This document shows, one piece after another, positions 9,357 through 17,931 of a stretch of DNA of 64,000 bases. Position 1 is the stretch's first letter, and each line of letters starts with the position of its first letter. The stretch is from an uncultured Prevotellaceae bacterium (GTDB lineage Bacteria > Bacteroidota > Bacteroidia > Bacteroidales > Muribaculaceae), in contig CAMHNO010000001.1 in NCBI GenBank assembly GCA_946186575.1, forward strand, positions 1 to 64,000. Direction: 5' to 3'. The notes beneath the pieces are model-generated. The model did not search any database, was not told where the DNA came from, and saw nothing but the letters and a program-made list of their open reading frames with translations. The translations under genes and the position numbers were made by a program.

Positions 9357-10292
9357 ATGAAACACATCATCTTGTTACTAACGGCGCTCGCCGCCGCCCT
9401 GGCATCGCAGGGCCAGGTGCTGCAGGTGGAGCGCGTGGCCAGGGTGGCGACGCCTGCCAGCCCCATGGCGGCAGAGGTGGCCGCCGTCGACCCCAACGGC
9501 CACTACGTGCTCCTCACCTCGCCGAGCCAGCAGGGCCTGACACTGCTTGACCTGCGCAGCCTGCAGAGCCGGGAACTCACCCGGGCAGCGGGCGCGGGCT
9601 TCGGCGCCAAAGTGAGCGCCGACGGCACCCTGGTGGCCCACCAAGAGGTGAGCACTGGCGCCGGCCACCTGCTGCAGCGCGCAGTGGTGGTGCACGACCT
9701 GACCAGCGGCACCGCCACCACCGCCCTGCCAGCCACGCGCGAGTTGCAGGGCTACGACCTGCAGGGCGGCACCCTGGCCACCGTGGCCGGCGGCCAGGCC
9801 AGGCTCAAAGCCCTGAGAGGCGGCTCCGACGGCCGCGGCGAGCGCCCCATAGTGAGCAACAGCAACCTGAAGCTGCAGGTGACCCAGCACGGCGTCACCC
9901 GCCAGTTCACGCCCAACGGCCCAGAGCTTAGCTACATCTGGGCCTCGCTCTCGCCAGATGGCGAGCGAGTGCTCTACTACGTGAGCGAGCTGGGCTGCTA
10001 CAGCTGCCGCCTGGACGGGAGCGGCATGACAAGCCTGGGGCGCCTGAGCGCTCCGCAATGGCTTGACGACGACACGGTGGTGGGCATGCGCGAGAGCGAC
10101 GATGGCGTGCGCATAACGCAGTCGGCCATCATAGCCAAGACGCTCGACGGGGTTGAGCAGCAGCTCACCGCAAGCAGCATGATTGCCATCTACCCCCATG
10201 TGGCGGCCCAGGCCGGCATGATAGCGTTTTCCACAACAGAGGGCGACATCTACATTATTGAATTCACCAAACCATCAACTCCGCAGCCATGA
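9357..10292 (+). CDS. Secreted TolB/WD40-like beta-propeller protein
   Basis: A 311-residue protein with a typical signal peptide (residues 1-19, ending ASQGQ). The rest shows repeated beta-propeller-like blades with the pattern of PD40/TolB repeats: DPNGHYVLLTSP, SADGTLVAHQ, SPDGERVLYYVS, DDDTVVGMRE. No catalytic residues are recognisable, so a binding role is likely. The coding sequence is very G/C-rich, with long antisense open frames as a by-product. Its stop codon overlaps the start of the amidase gene (ATGA at 10289-10292), so the two are translationally coupled and probably work together at the cell surface or in the periplasm. Confidence 0.8.
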   Translation: MKHIILLLTALAAALASQGQVLQVERVARVATPASPMAAEVAAVDPNGHYVLLTSPSQQGLTLLDLRSLQSRELTRAAGAGFGAKVSADGTLVAHQEVSTGAGHLLQRAVVVHDLTSGTATTALPATRELQGYDLQGGTLATVAGGQARLKALRGGSDGRGERPIVSNSNLKLQVTQHGVTRQFTPNGPELSYIWASLSPDGERVLYYVSELGCYSCRLDGSGMTSLGRLSAPQWLDDDTVVGMRESDDGVRITQSAIIAKTLDGVEQQLTASSMIAIYPHVAAQAGMIAFSTTEGDIYIIEFTKPSTPQP

Positions 10293-13200
10293 GAAAAACA
10301 CTATGCCAGGCAGCGGCAATAGCTGCCATTGCGGCGACGGCCGCGATTAGCGCCGCACAGACGCCAAGCCCAGTAAGAATCTACCTCAACCCCGGGCACG
10401 GCAGTTGGGGCCCGAACGACCGCCCCATGGCCACCATTCCCTATCCCAACCTGCCAAGCACAGGCAGGCCCGACACGTGCGGGTTCTATGAGAGCAACAC
10501 CAACATGTGGAAGGTGTACGGACTATATGACGAGCTGGTGAAGATGGGCGTGGCGCCCAGCAACATCAAGCTCTCGCGCTGGGTGTCGGGGCCCTACCCC
10601 TACAATGGCGAGGATGGCACCTACAACAAGCCGCTGACTGTGATCTGCGCCGAGGTCAACACATTTGCCCCCGACATGTTTCTATCGGTGCACTCCAACG
10701 CCCTGACCGACGGCACTTCGACCAACTATCCACTGTTCCTTTATCGCGGCACCGATGCTCAAGAGCTCGTGGCCGGCAGCAAGGACATGTGCAACGCATT
10801 GTGGCAGTACTTCAAGTATGGCTCTAACGAGATTGATTATTACAGCCGCAATGCAACCGACATACGCGGCGACATCACCTTCTATGGCAGCTCAAGCACT
10901 ACGGGCTACCTGGGGGTGCTCAAGCACAGCTCGCCGGGATTCTTGAGCGAGGGCTACTTCCACACCTATCAGCCTGCCCGCCACCGCGCGCTCAACATCG
11001 ACTACTGCAAGATGGAGGGAGTGCGCTATGCCCGCGGCATCAGAGACTACTTCTCACTCAACACGCCCACCACTGGCTACATCATGGGAACAGTCAAAGA
11101 CCAAGACCAGCCACTCGAGCACTCATTGTACAACTACGCGACCGGCTCGATCGATGCCCACAAGCCCATCAATGGGGCGACGGTGAGCCTTTATAAGAAC
11201 GGGAGCTTGGTGAGCACCTACACTACCGACGACAACTACAACGGCGTGTTTGTGTTTCGAGACTTGGAACCTGGCAGCTATACCATAGGCGCCAGCGCCA
11301 CCGGATATAACGACCTCGTAGCCCAAACGGTGACAGTGAGTGCCAACTCCACCACCTATCCCAAATTCTACATGGCCCGCAGCGGCGATGAGCCTGCAGG
11401 GGCCTTGAAGCGAATATATGCCTATAACCTGCGCAGCAGCAGGAATGACGATGACGGCTCCTACAGCTTCTCGTTCGACGCCAACAGCAACGCTCAAACT
11501 GGCGAAATCATCTTCACCGACGCAACAAGCGCTGCCACGGTGGGCACCGTGGCGCTGAGCAATGTAAACGAAGGCCGAAACACCATCACCCTGGCACAAG
11601 ACCAGCTACCAGGAGCTGGCGAGACCACCATGAACTGGGCGGTCAAACTCACAGGCATGCCAGTGGGCAGCGTGGCAAAGCTGAACAGCGACGATGCCAT
11701 CTACACCTACAGCCGCGCTACGGTGGCCGTGGATAACAGCCCCGAGAGCGACTACATGGGGCGAATGTATGTGATTGACCGCACTGGAGCAAGCACTGCG
11801 ACTAATGGCCTGTGGGCTTTTAATGCCGACTACACACGCATCAACGGCAGCGTGCTGCGAGGCGGGGAGACCTTTGGCAATCCCTATCGCCTTGCAACCG
11901 ACGAGAATGGAAAAATCTACATTGCCGACTGGGGCGATGGACACTCGGGAGTGTTTGTGGCAACGCCCGACAATCTTGAGGGCACATTCACTCAGTTCTT
12001 TGAAGGCTCCCGAGCGAGCAACGGCATCATCAGCAACGGCAGCGGCGAGCAAGTGGCGTGCTCCAATGTGGCAGTTGAGATTGCAGGAACCGGTTCAAGC
12101 ACCAGGATGTACACCTTCCTCGAAGATTTCGAGCCAAACAATGTGGCAGTCTACAACATAGGACAAACCGACGGCTCCATCGCCACATCGTGGGGCACAG
12201 CTCCCTCGGCTATCATACAGGTGAGCTCGCTCATGGTCAACGGCAACAGTCAGATTGCTGACGACACAAGGGGAGGCATTTGGGTGTCGCAGCGTCGCAC
12301 CAAGGGGCAAAACCTTGCCTCAACGCCCTCGCTCATTCATGTGGACGATGCAGGCAACATCAACTTCAATTCTGGCACCGACCTGACAGCTCTGAATGGC
12401 TCGCCCTATGCGGGGATGGCTGTGAGCGGCGACGGCAGCATGCTTGCCATTGGCGACGGCGACAATAATGTTCAGGTCTATGACATCGCCTGGAACGGAG
12501 CCACCCCCACGCTATCGCCCAGAATCTCATTTGCTGGCAGCGTGGGCAACATCCAGCAGATGGCCTTTGACTATGCCGGCAATCTGGTGGTGGCGGGCGC
12601 TTCGGTGGCAATCTACACAATTCCATGCACCACCAACGAGTGCACAACACCAGCCAAGCGCTCGCTCACCATTGTCAAAAATGCATCCGATCCACAGGAC
12701 TATGTCGTCAAGAAAGATATCGACACCTATGCCGACACCCTCAATCTGAGCCTTACGAGCAACTGGATGCGGTCGGTCAAGAGCGAGTATGACAACATCG
12801 AGTTTGCGAGCAACGGCAGCTTGAGTCGTGGCATGGCGGTGAGCGGCAACAACATCTACTTGAGCGGACGCACAGCCAATGCCTCGACTGCCAGTGCCTA
12901 CCTCGACGTCTATGACAAGGCAACAGGGCGGGCTGTAAAGCGCATAGACCTGGACGGCGGCGCAACCATGCCCTTCTATCCATGCAACGATGTGATGACC
13001 GACGCAGATGGCAACGTGCTCGTGGCCAACCTCACGCTGCACCTTAACACTCAGCCGTTAGTGATATGCAAGGTCGACACCACAAGTGGCGCCACCCAAC
13101 CAGTGGCAAGCCTCAGCTGCGAAGAGCTTGACGCTCGAATTGACTATTGCACAATCGTGGGCAGTGCCACTTCGGGCAACTTCACCGTGATGGCAGCAAC

Positions 13201-13933
13201 CGCAAGCAACAATAAGATTATCGCCTGGAAGCACGAAAACGGAAATCTGGCGAGTACCACTGTTGCCACAGCGACCAACTTCTACCCAACCTCGGCAGCA
13301 AGCTTTGGCTATGCGCCCCGCATCATCGCCGTGAGCGATCAGCAGGCTATTGTCAAGGGGAGCTTTAACCAGTTCACGCTCTATAACCTTGACGATGGCT
13401 CTGTTGCCCAGAGTTTTGCAAGCAACCCTGCCCTGGCATCACCCACGCTCAATGCCAACGGTGGAGCACAGTTCACCATCGACGGCATGAGCTGCATAGT
13501 TTATCCCTATAATGATCACACTGCAAGCACAGGAAATCAGTTTGCACTTGCCGTGGGCGATAGCGACCAGTATGCCAGCATGCAACTTGCTCACGCCTTC
13601 CCCGCTCAAGGCATTGGCAAGGTCAACAGTCAGACCTTCAGCGCACCAGTGGCAGTAGAGACCAGCGCCGACGGCAAGAGTGCCACCATCATCATCTATG
13701 TCCCTGGCGAGGGATTAGGCAGCTACACAGTGGCTTCGCTCAAACAAGAGCCGCCACACAAAACTGGCGACGTAAACTGCGACGGAGATGTTACCGCAGC
13801 CGATGTCACTGCGCTCTATCAATACCTGCTCTTGGGCGACACCACGTTCATCGCCACAAGCGACGTTAACAGCGATGGCCAGATCACAAGTGCCGACGTC
13901 ACAGCAATCTACTCAATTCTTCTGGGCGAGTAA
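10289..13933 (+). CDS. Secreted N-acetylmuramoyl-L-alanine amidase (Amidase_3) with carboxypeptidase-regulatory-like, propeller-like and dockerin regions
   Basis: A 1214-residue multidomain protein. A signal peptide (1-23) is followed by an Amidase_3-type zinc amidase with His37 (NPGHG), Glu68 (FYESN), His135 (SVHSNA) and catalytic-type Glu221 (FLSEGYF); these enzymes cut the amide bond between MurNAc and the stem peptide. Residues about 265-370 form a carboxypeptidase-regulatory-like beta-sandwich (INGATVSLYKNG, FRDLEPGSYTI). A long region to about 1150 has NHL/propeller-like strands (NGKIYIADWGDG). The last 60 residues are a dockerin type I pair with two Ca-binding loops (DVNCDGDVTAADV and DVNSDGQITSADV). 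No type IX sorting tail is visible. It is coupled to the upstream propeller gene by a 4-bp overlap. Confidence 0.86.
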   Translation: MRKTLCQAAAIAAIAATAAISAAQTPSPVRIYLNPGHGSWGPNDRPMATIPYPNLPSTGRPDTCGFYESNTNMWKVYGLYDELVKMGVAPSNIKLSRWVSGPYPYNGEDGTYNKPLTVICAEVNTFAPDMFLSVHSNALTDGTSTNYPLFLYRGTDAQELVAGSKDMCNALWQYFKYGSNEIDYYSRNATDIRGDITFYGSSSTTGYLGVLKHSSPGFLSEGYFHTYQPARHRALNIDYCKMEGVRYARGIRDYFSLNTPTTGYIMGTVKDQDQPLEHSLYNYATGSIDAHKPINGATVSLYKNGSLVSTYTTDDNYNGVFVFRDLEPGSYTIGASATGYNDLVAQTVTVSANSTTYPKFYMARSGDEPAGALKRIYAYNLRSSRNDDDGSYSFSFDANSNAQTGEIIFTDATSAATVGTVALSNVNEGRNTITLAQDQLPGAGETTMNWAVKLTGMPVGSVAKLNSDDAIYTYSRATVAVDNSPESDYMGRMYVIDRTGASTATNGLWAFNADYTRINGSVLRGGETFGNPYRLATDENGKIYIADWGDGHSGVFVATPDNLEGTFTQFFEGSRASNGIISNGSGEQVACSNVAVEIAGTGSSTRMYTFLEDFEPNNVAVYNIGQTDGSIATSWGTAPSAIIQVSSLMVNGNSQIADDTRGGIWVSQRRTKGQNLASTPSLIHVDDAGNINFNSGTDLTALNGSPYAGMAVSGDGSMLAIGDGDNNVQVYDIAWNGATPTLSPRISFAGSVGNIQQMAFDYAGNLVVAGASVAIYTIPCTTNECTTPAKRSLTIVKNASDPQDYVVKKDIDTYADTLNLSLTSNWMRSVKSEYDNIEFASNGSLSRGMAVSGNNIYLSGRTANASTASAYLDVYDKATGRAVKRIDLDGGATMPFYPCNDVMTDADGNVLVANLTLHLNTQPLVICKVDTTSGATQPVASLSCEELDARIDYCTIVGSATSGNFTVMAATASNNKIIAWKHENGNLASTTVATATNFYPTSAASFGYAPRIIAVSDQQAIVKGSFNQFTLYNLDDGSVAQSFASNPALASPTLNANGGAQFTIDGMSCIVYPYNDHTASTGNQFALAVGDSDQYASMQLAHAFPAQGIGKVNSQTFSAPVAVETSADGKSATIIIYVPGEGLGSYTVASLKQEPPHKTGDVNCDGDVTAADVTALYQYLLLGDTTFIATSDVNSDGQITSADVTAIYSILLGE

Positions 13934-13961
13934 GCGATGAGCCGACGAGCGTTTGAGCAAT

Positions 13962-14012
13962 AAAAAGATGGGGGTCTCACACTATATTTCATTTGAGCCC
14001 CCCATCCTTTTT
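13962..14012. terminator. Bidirectional terminator between convergent genes
   Basis: An inverted repeat (A5-gatggggg at 13962-13974, pairing with ccccccatcc-T5 at 13998-14012 with one bulged base) has A and T runs on its outer sides. It can therefore serve both the amidase gene and the convergent lipoprotein gene. Confidence 0.8.
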
Positions 14013-14033
14013 ATACTACTTGGTTGTAAGCAA

Positions 14034-15173
14034 TTATTTCAGCCCCTTGCGACGGCCTACGAGCAAATTGGAAGGATTGTTATAACCTATGCGGAAAGTC
14101 AGAGGCTTCACACTCGAGACATTAGCTTTATAGACAGAATCAAGGTCGGGCTGAATGCACTTGTCGGTGAAAACGGCCAGCGGGCGCTTGTAGATGCCAT
14201 AAAGAGTGATGTCGAACTTGTCGGCAAGATATTTGTAAGGCACTCCCGAGTCATCCTCGACAATGTACTGTGTGTTGTTGACAATATAATCGCGAATCAT
14301 GGTGAAGCCTGGCATGTGCATCAAGTAGGATGCGGCCTTGAGATATGTTGCAACAGTGTGCCCGGGAAGCGACACCTCGATAAACTTCTTGACCTTGGGG
14401 TCAAATCGCGGATTGCCAACATCGGCCGAGAGGTAATAGAGAGTCTGCTCGTGTTTCGAACCTGCCTTGAAGAACTTGTAGCGCATCACATTGCCTGTGC
14501 CATCGGCTTGTGAGAGCTTGCCGCTATCGTCAATCTTCATGTTCTCGATTGATATTATCTCATAGCCCGCAGTCGCCATGAGCATCGACAAAACCGGGCA
14601 TGTGCCATCAAGGTTGTCGTTGTCCATATCGTTTTTCATATCTTTTGTGATAAAATAGCTCAGTCGCAGAAACGACGACAGAGCCTTGCGATAGGACTCA
14701 TACTGGGCAAAGTCGGTCTTAATGTCGGTGCTAAAAGGCGAGCCCGTTTTTTCGAGTCCAAACAAAATATATGTGTCGGCATCGGGAAAAATAGTTGTTG
14801 GATAGAGGAAATCGGCACCACTGAATGGATAGAACACCAGGTCAACCTTATCACGGAAGTCAGAGAAATCGGCCCTCACCAGCGAGTCGAACTGCGAGCG
14901 CGTCTTGGAGCTGATGTCAAGCAGACCTTTTATTTCCATACTATACCCATCCCATGCCTTTGCATTCTCTTCGCTCATGCCTATGCCACTCTTATCGATT
15001 CCCGCATAGAAGCGAGTGGCACGATTGATTTTATCATCGCCCTTGAGTGTGGGGAGCGTGTCGGAAGCATCGGCCCCGCCATTTTTTCCGGCACTCCCGC
15101 TGGAGCAAGCCGAAAGCGCCACCACTGCAAGAAGCATCGTGGCAATAATCCCTGTGATTTTAAACTTTTTCAT
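14034..15173 (-). CDS. Lipoprotein of unknown function
   Basis: A 379-residue protein with a clear lipoprotein signal (residues 1-22, lipobox LSAC, Cys23), followed by a short Ser/Gly linker. I do not recognise a family from motifs. The body is mixed alpha/beta and contains DLVFYPFSGADFLYP and TYILFGLEKTGSP segments. It is the last gene of a minus-strand set and begins 58 bp after the stop of the APC permease gene, so cotranscription is likely; a role linked to uptake is possible but unproven. A bidirectional terminator follows. Confidence 0.78.
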   Translation of the reverse strand: MKKFKITGIIATMLLAVVALSACSSGSAGKNGGADASDTLPTLKGDDKINRATRFYAGIDKSGIGMSEENAKAWDGYSMEIKGLLDISSKTRSQFDSLVRADFSDFRDKVDLVFYPFSGADFLYPTTIFPDADTYILFGLEKTGSPFSTDIKTDFAQYESYRKALSSFLRLSYFITKDMKNDMDNDNLDGTCPVLSMLMATAGYEIISIENMKIDDSGKLSQADGTGNVMRYKFFKAGSKHEQTLYYLSADVGNPRFDPKVKKFIEVSLPGHTVATYLKAASYLMHMPGFTMIRDYIVNNTQYIVEDDSGVPYKYLADKFDITLYGIYKRPLAVFTDKCIQPDLDSVYKANVSSVKPLTFRIGYNNPSNLLVGRRKGLK

Positions 15174-15231
15174 CGGTTGTGAGATATTTTAATTAAGTTA
15201 ATATATTCATTTTCATTATGATAGTCCACAA

Positions 15232-16614
15232 TCACTCATTTGGTCGGGACTCAAGACTCTTATTCTTGTGAGCATTGTTGATGCGCTGTGCCACAAACCA
15301 AAGCAGCCATCCTGCCACCAGCGTGACAACGCTTGCTATGGATGTCCAGGGTGCCGCCTGAGTGTGATTGACATAGGTGTTAGTAAAATCTTGATGCACA
15401 AGATAGACTATTGAATACAGAATAAGCCCACAGAAGATTAACGGAGTGACAGGATAGCCAAAAGCCTTATAAGGGCGCTCGGCATCGGGGAATCGACGAC
15501 GATGGACAAAGACTCCAGCCACGGTGAGCATCGAGCAGAACGAGAGGACAATGCCAGTGTATTCGGTCACTTCTTTAAACGAGCCTGTGAGTATCATGAG
15601 CATGCTGATGCCCCACTGCAGGGCCACGGCAATCGACGGGCAATTGCGACTATTGTGCCAGGTGAGGAAGCGGAACATGCGATAATCTTCACCCATCGTC
15701 ATTCCCACTCGCGGCCCAACATAGACCATTGAGCTAATCGAGGATGTGAGCATGAGAGCAATGAGCATGCCCATGATGGCACCTCCCTCTCGACCAAAGA
15801 TGTGATTGGCGCTGATGAGCCCCACCTCGACCTGCCCGGTGAGTTCAGCCACTGGAGCAGTGCGCAGGAAAATCATGTTCAATGCAAGATATAGCACCAC
15901 CACAAATGCGGTGCTGATGAGCAACGCAAGCGGCACATTGCGCTTGGGGTTCTTTATGTCGCCCACTATATAGGCTGCGGCATTCCACCCCGAATAAGCA
16001 TAATACACCCAAATCAACGACACAGCAAAGCCCATCGAGAACACATCGCTGGGATCAAACTCATTGCCTGGCCCAAAGTTGCTCGCTCCAGTAGGCTCAC
16101 ACACGAGTCCTGCAATAATTAAGACAATGATTATCAGAATCTTGGCAATAGTAAGAAGATTCTGCATCTTGGCTCCCATGCTTACGCTATAGAAGTGTAC
16201 AATAGTTATGGCAGTGAGCACACCCACCGCCAGCCACATGGGCGAGATGGCAGGAAAGATGCTGCACACGTAGGAGCTCAATGCCATGCATGCCAGCGCC
16301 ACTGGCGCTGCAAACCCCACCACAAGTGACACCCATCCGGCTAAAAATCCTAACGAGGGATGATAAATCTCGGTCAAGAAGTTATACTCGCCTCCCGAGC
16401 GCGGGATGGCAGCTCCCAGTTCGCTGTAGACAATAGCTCCGCTGAGGGCCACAATGCCGCCCACGAGCCAAATGAGTGCTATGGAAGTGGCGTTGGTCGT
16501 AGACAGTAGCTGGAATCCTAACGATGTAAACACTCCCGTGCCTATCATGTTGGCAATCACAAAGGCCGATGCAGTTTTAGCATTAAGTTTATAGTATTTT
16601 TTCTTTGTTTCCAT
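15232..16614 (-). CDS. APC superfamily amino-acid permease
   Basis: A 460-residue inner-membrane protein with about twelve hydrophobic segments. The family signature NMIGTGVFTSLGF lies in the first helix (about residues 22-34), and SGGEYNFLTEIYHP follows in the second/third helix region. It would exchange or import an amino acid by a cation- or gradient-driven mechanism; the substrate cannot be read from sequence. The start at METKKKYY places the first helix normally. Upstream lies an array of degenerate 10-bp repeats in the leader. It is followed by a lipoprotein gene on the same strand. Confidence 0.9.
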   Translation of the reverse strand: METKKKYYKLNAKTASAFVIANMIGTGVFTSLGFQLLSTTNATSIALIWLVGGIVALSGAIVYSELGAAIPRSGGEYNFLTEIYHPSLGFLAGWVSLVVGFAAPVALACMALSSYVCSIFPAISPMWLAVGVLTAITIVHFYSVSMGAKMQNLLTIAKILIIIVLIIAGLVCEPTGASNFGPGNEFDPSDVFSMGFAVSLIWVYYAYSGWNAAAYIVGDIKNPKRNVPLALLISTAFVVVLYLALNMIFLRTAPVAELTGQVEVGLISANHIFGREGGAIMGMLIALMLTSSISSMVYVGPRVGMTMGEDYRMFRFLTWHNSRNCPSIAVALQWGISMLMILTGSFKEVTEYTGIVLSFCSMLTVAGVFVHRRRFPDAERPYKAFGYPVTPLIFCGLILYSIVYLVHQDFTNTYVNHTQAAPWTSIASVVTLVAGWLLWFVAQRINNAHKNKSLESRPNE

Positions 16615-16630
16615 TTATAGCTTATTGGGA

Positions 16631-16700
16631 ATGGTTAGGAGTGACTATGAGTGACTATGAATTACTATGATTTATCAGGAATTATTATGGATTACTTGGG
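16631..16700. repeat. Degenerate tandem 10-bp repeat in the permease leader
   Basis: GTGACTATGA occurs twice in tandem (16641-16660), followed by ATTACTATGA and more divergent copies to 16700, at 10-bp spacing. Read on the permease strand the unit is TCATAGTCAC. Confidence 0.75.
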
Positions 16701-16703
16701 GTT

Positions 16704-16719
16704 ATGCATTATAATGCAT
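16704..16719. repeat. 16-bp perfect palindrome
   Basis: ATGCATTATAATGCAT is its own reverse complement and lies 3 bp downstream of the hydrolase stop codon, upstream of the permease gene. It could be an operator, or part of the TAATGCA-type spacer repeats also seen near 42.4 kb. Confidence 0.6.
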
Positions 16720-16722
16720 TAG

Positions 16723-17634
16723 TCACTTGAGTGGATGGTTGCTAATCCAGTCGAGAAGTGCCTGGTTGAACTGTTCGGGCTGTTCAAGATTGACCATGTG
16801 ACCACATTTCTTGATAATAAGCAATTTGCCGTTTGGCAGATAGGGCAGGCTATAGCCTTTGTTAACCTTCTCGTTGGCGCCATAGATTATGAGCGACGGC
16901 ACCTGGCTCTTGCTGGCTTTAAGTTTTGCCCATGCCTGCTCGCCATAGTAGACCCTGGCTGTGATGTGCAGTGCCTGCCATGCTCCCCAGTCCATTATTT
17001 CTCGGGTGAGTTCCTGCCTCACTTTATCGCGGTTGCCAGCATAGCAGGCACTCAGCAGGCCGCTAACGCGACGCCGCTTGTAACCTTCGACGTCGGCCTT
17101 GACAGCGGCGATGCTTTTCTTCTTGTCGGCAATGCTCTTGGCACTGCGTGGTTTGCCGGGCCCAGTGAAGGTGCAGGTCTCGCCAGAGACCATGATGCAC
17201 GAGATGAGCCTGTGGGGGAAGAGAGCTACCATGTCGCCTGCGACGTATGCCCCCATCGAGAGCCCTACCACATGGGCCTTGTCGATTTGCAGCGAGTCCA
17301 TCAGGGCTATTACATCATCGGCATGGGTGAACTGATAGCCTTCTTGTGGATCACTCGAGAGGCCATACCCTCTGAGGTCAGGCACGACAACACGGTAGCT
17401 GTGGCTCAGGAGCTTTACTTGCTCGTCCCACATGCGCCTGTCGAGGGTATGGCCATGTAGAAAAATCACTGCTTCATGGCCCTGCCCTGTGTCTTGATAG
17501 TACATTTTGCCTCCTCCCTGGAAGGTGATTGTGGACTGGGCATTAATGGGTCCGGTGGCTGCAGCAATGGTCACAAGCACGGCAACGAGCTTGGGCACCG
17601 CTTTGAGCCAAGCTTTAATGGTGGTAGAAATCAT
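16723..17634 (-). CDS. Secreted alpha/beta hydrolase
   Basis: A 303-residue protein with an N-terminal signal peptide or anchor (residues 12-32, ending INAQS). The alpha/beta-hydrolase core has the oxyanion HG (His60-Gly61), the nucleophile elbow GLSMG (Ser126) and His279 in KKCGHMVNLEQP. At the acid position the strand reads YGANEKV, so the acid may be Glu rather than Asp. Substrate unknown; the fold covers esterases, lactonases and haloperoxidase-like enzymes. The gene is monocistronic or leads into the permease gene across 108 bp. Confidence 0.85.
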   Translation of the reverse strand: MISTTIKAWLKAVPKLVAVLVTIAAATGPINAQSTITFQGGGKMYYQDTGQGHEAVIFLHGHTLDRRMWDEQVKLLSHSYRVVVPDLRGYGLSSDPQEGYQFTHADDVIALMDSLQIDKAHVVGLSMGAYVAGDMVALFPHRLISCIMVSGETCTFTGPGKPRSAKSIADKKKSIAAVKADVEGYKRRRVSGLLSACYAGNRDKVRQELTREIMDWGAWQALHITARVYYGEQAWAKLKASKSQVPSLIIYGANEKVNKGYSLPYLPNGKLLIIKKCGHMVNLEQPEQFNQALLDWISNHPLK

Positions 17635-17711
17635 TTTTGTTTGTAATTATACTCATTATTCAAAATATAACATCGCAATTCAGAGCAATAGCATAGATGC
17701 CTTTTAAGATG

Positions 17712-17719
17712 CAAAATTA
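17712..17719 (-). promoter_or_regulatory. -7 promoter element of the alpha/beta hydrolase gene
   Basis: The minus strand reads TAATTTTG, about 78 nt before the start codon. The -33 region is weak. Confidence 0.45.
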
Positions 17720-17828
17720 AGGACATTAGGATTACGATAAAAATGGTTTAACTGATTTTTATCTTTTTTAACAACAAGACCTATTCGTTGCCGTTGCTAT
17801 TGCGAAACAAAACAGTTAAACCCTTATA

Positions 17829-17846
17829 AAAGCTTAAAAAAGCTTT
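17829..17846. promoter_or_regulatory. Operator-like palindrome over the rml promoter
   Basis: AAAGCTT-AAAA-AAGCTTT is a perfect 7-bp inverted repeat that covers the -33 TTTG of the rmlB promoter. Its position suits a repressor site; no regulator is identified. Confidence 0.4.
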
Positions 17847-17874
17847 GATATTACGGGAACAATATCTACCTTTG
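17844..17874 (+). promoter_or_regulatory. Promoter of the rml/dTDP-sugar operon
   Basis: TTTG (17844-17847) and TACCTTTG (17867-17874) are separated by exactly 19 bp. The predicted leader of about 50 nt contains the first copy of the palindromic repeat. Confidence 0.75.
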
Positions 17875-17893
17875 TAGGTTGAACTTTTCATAA

Positions 17894-17923
17894 TGGACAG
17901 AGCATGCTCTGCCGCTACAATAC
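17894..17923. repeat. Palindromic interspersed repeat, copy 1 (upstream of rmlB)
   Basis: The perfect palindrome CAGAGCATGCTCTG (17898-17911) is embedded in a block (ATGG-palindrome-C.CTACAATA) that recurs before rmlA at 19160-19188. Confidence 0.8.
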
Positions 17924-17931
17924 TTAAGAAC

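Noticed and set aside
9378..10199. 273-codon antisense open frame opposite the propeller gene
   Set aside because: It arises from high GC and codon bias; it has no homologous look, and the sense gene has a signal peptide, promoter and coupled partner.
13953..14513. Plus-strand open frame opposite the lipoprotein gene
   Set aside because: It runs through the bidirectional terminator and lies antisense to a gene with a clear lipoprotein signal.
17893..17931. Upstream in-frame ATG that would extend RmlB by 13 residues
   Set aside because: It would translate the palindromic repeat; the conserved RmlB N terminus begins at the ATG at 17932.
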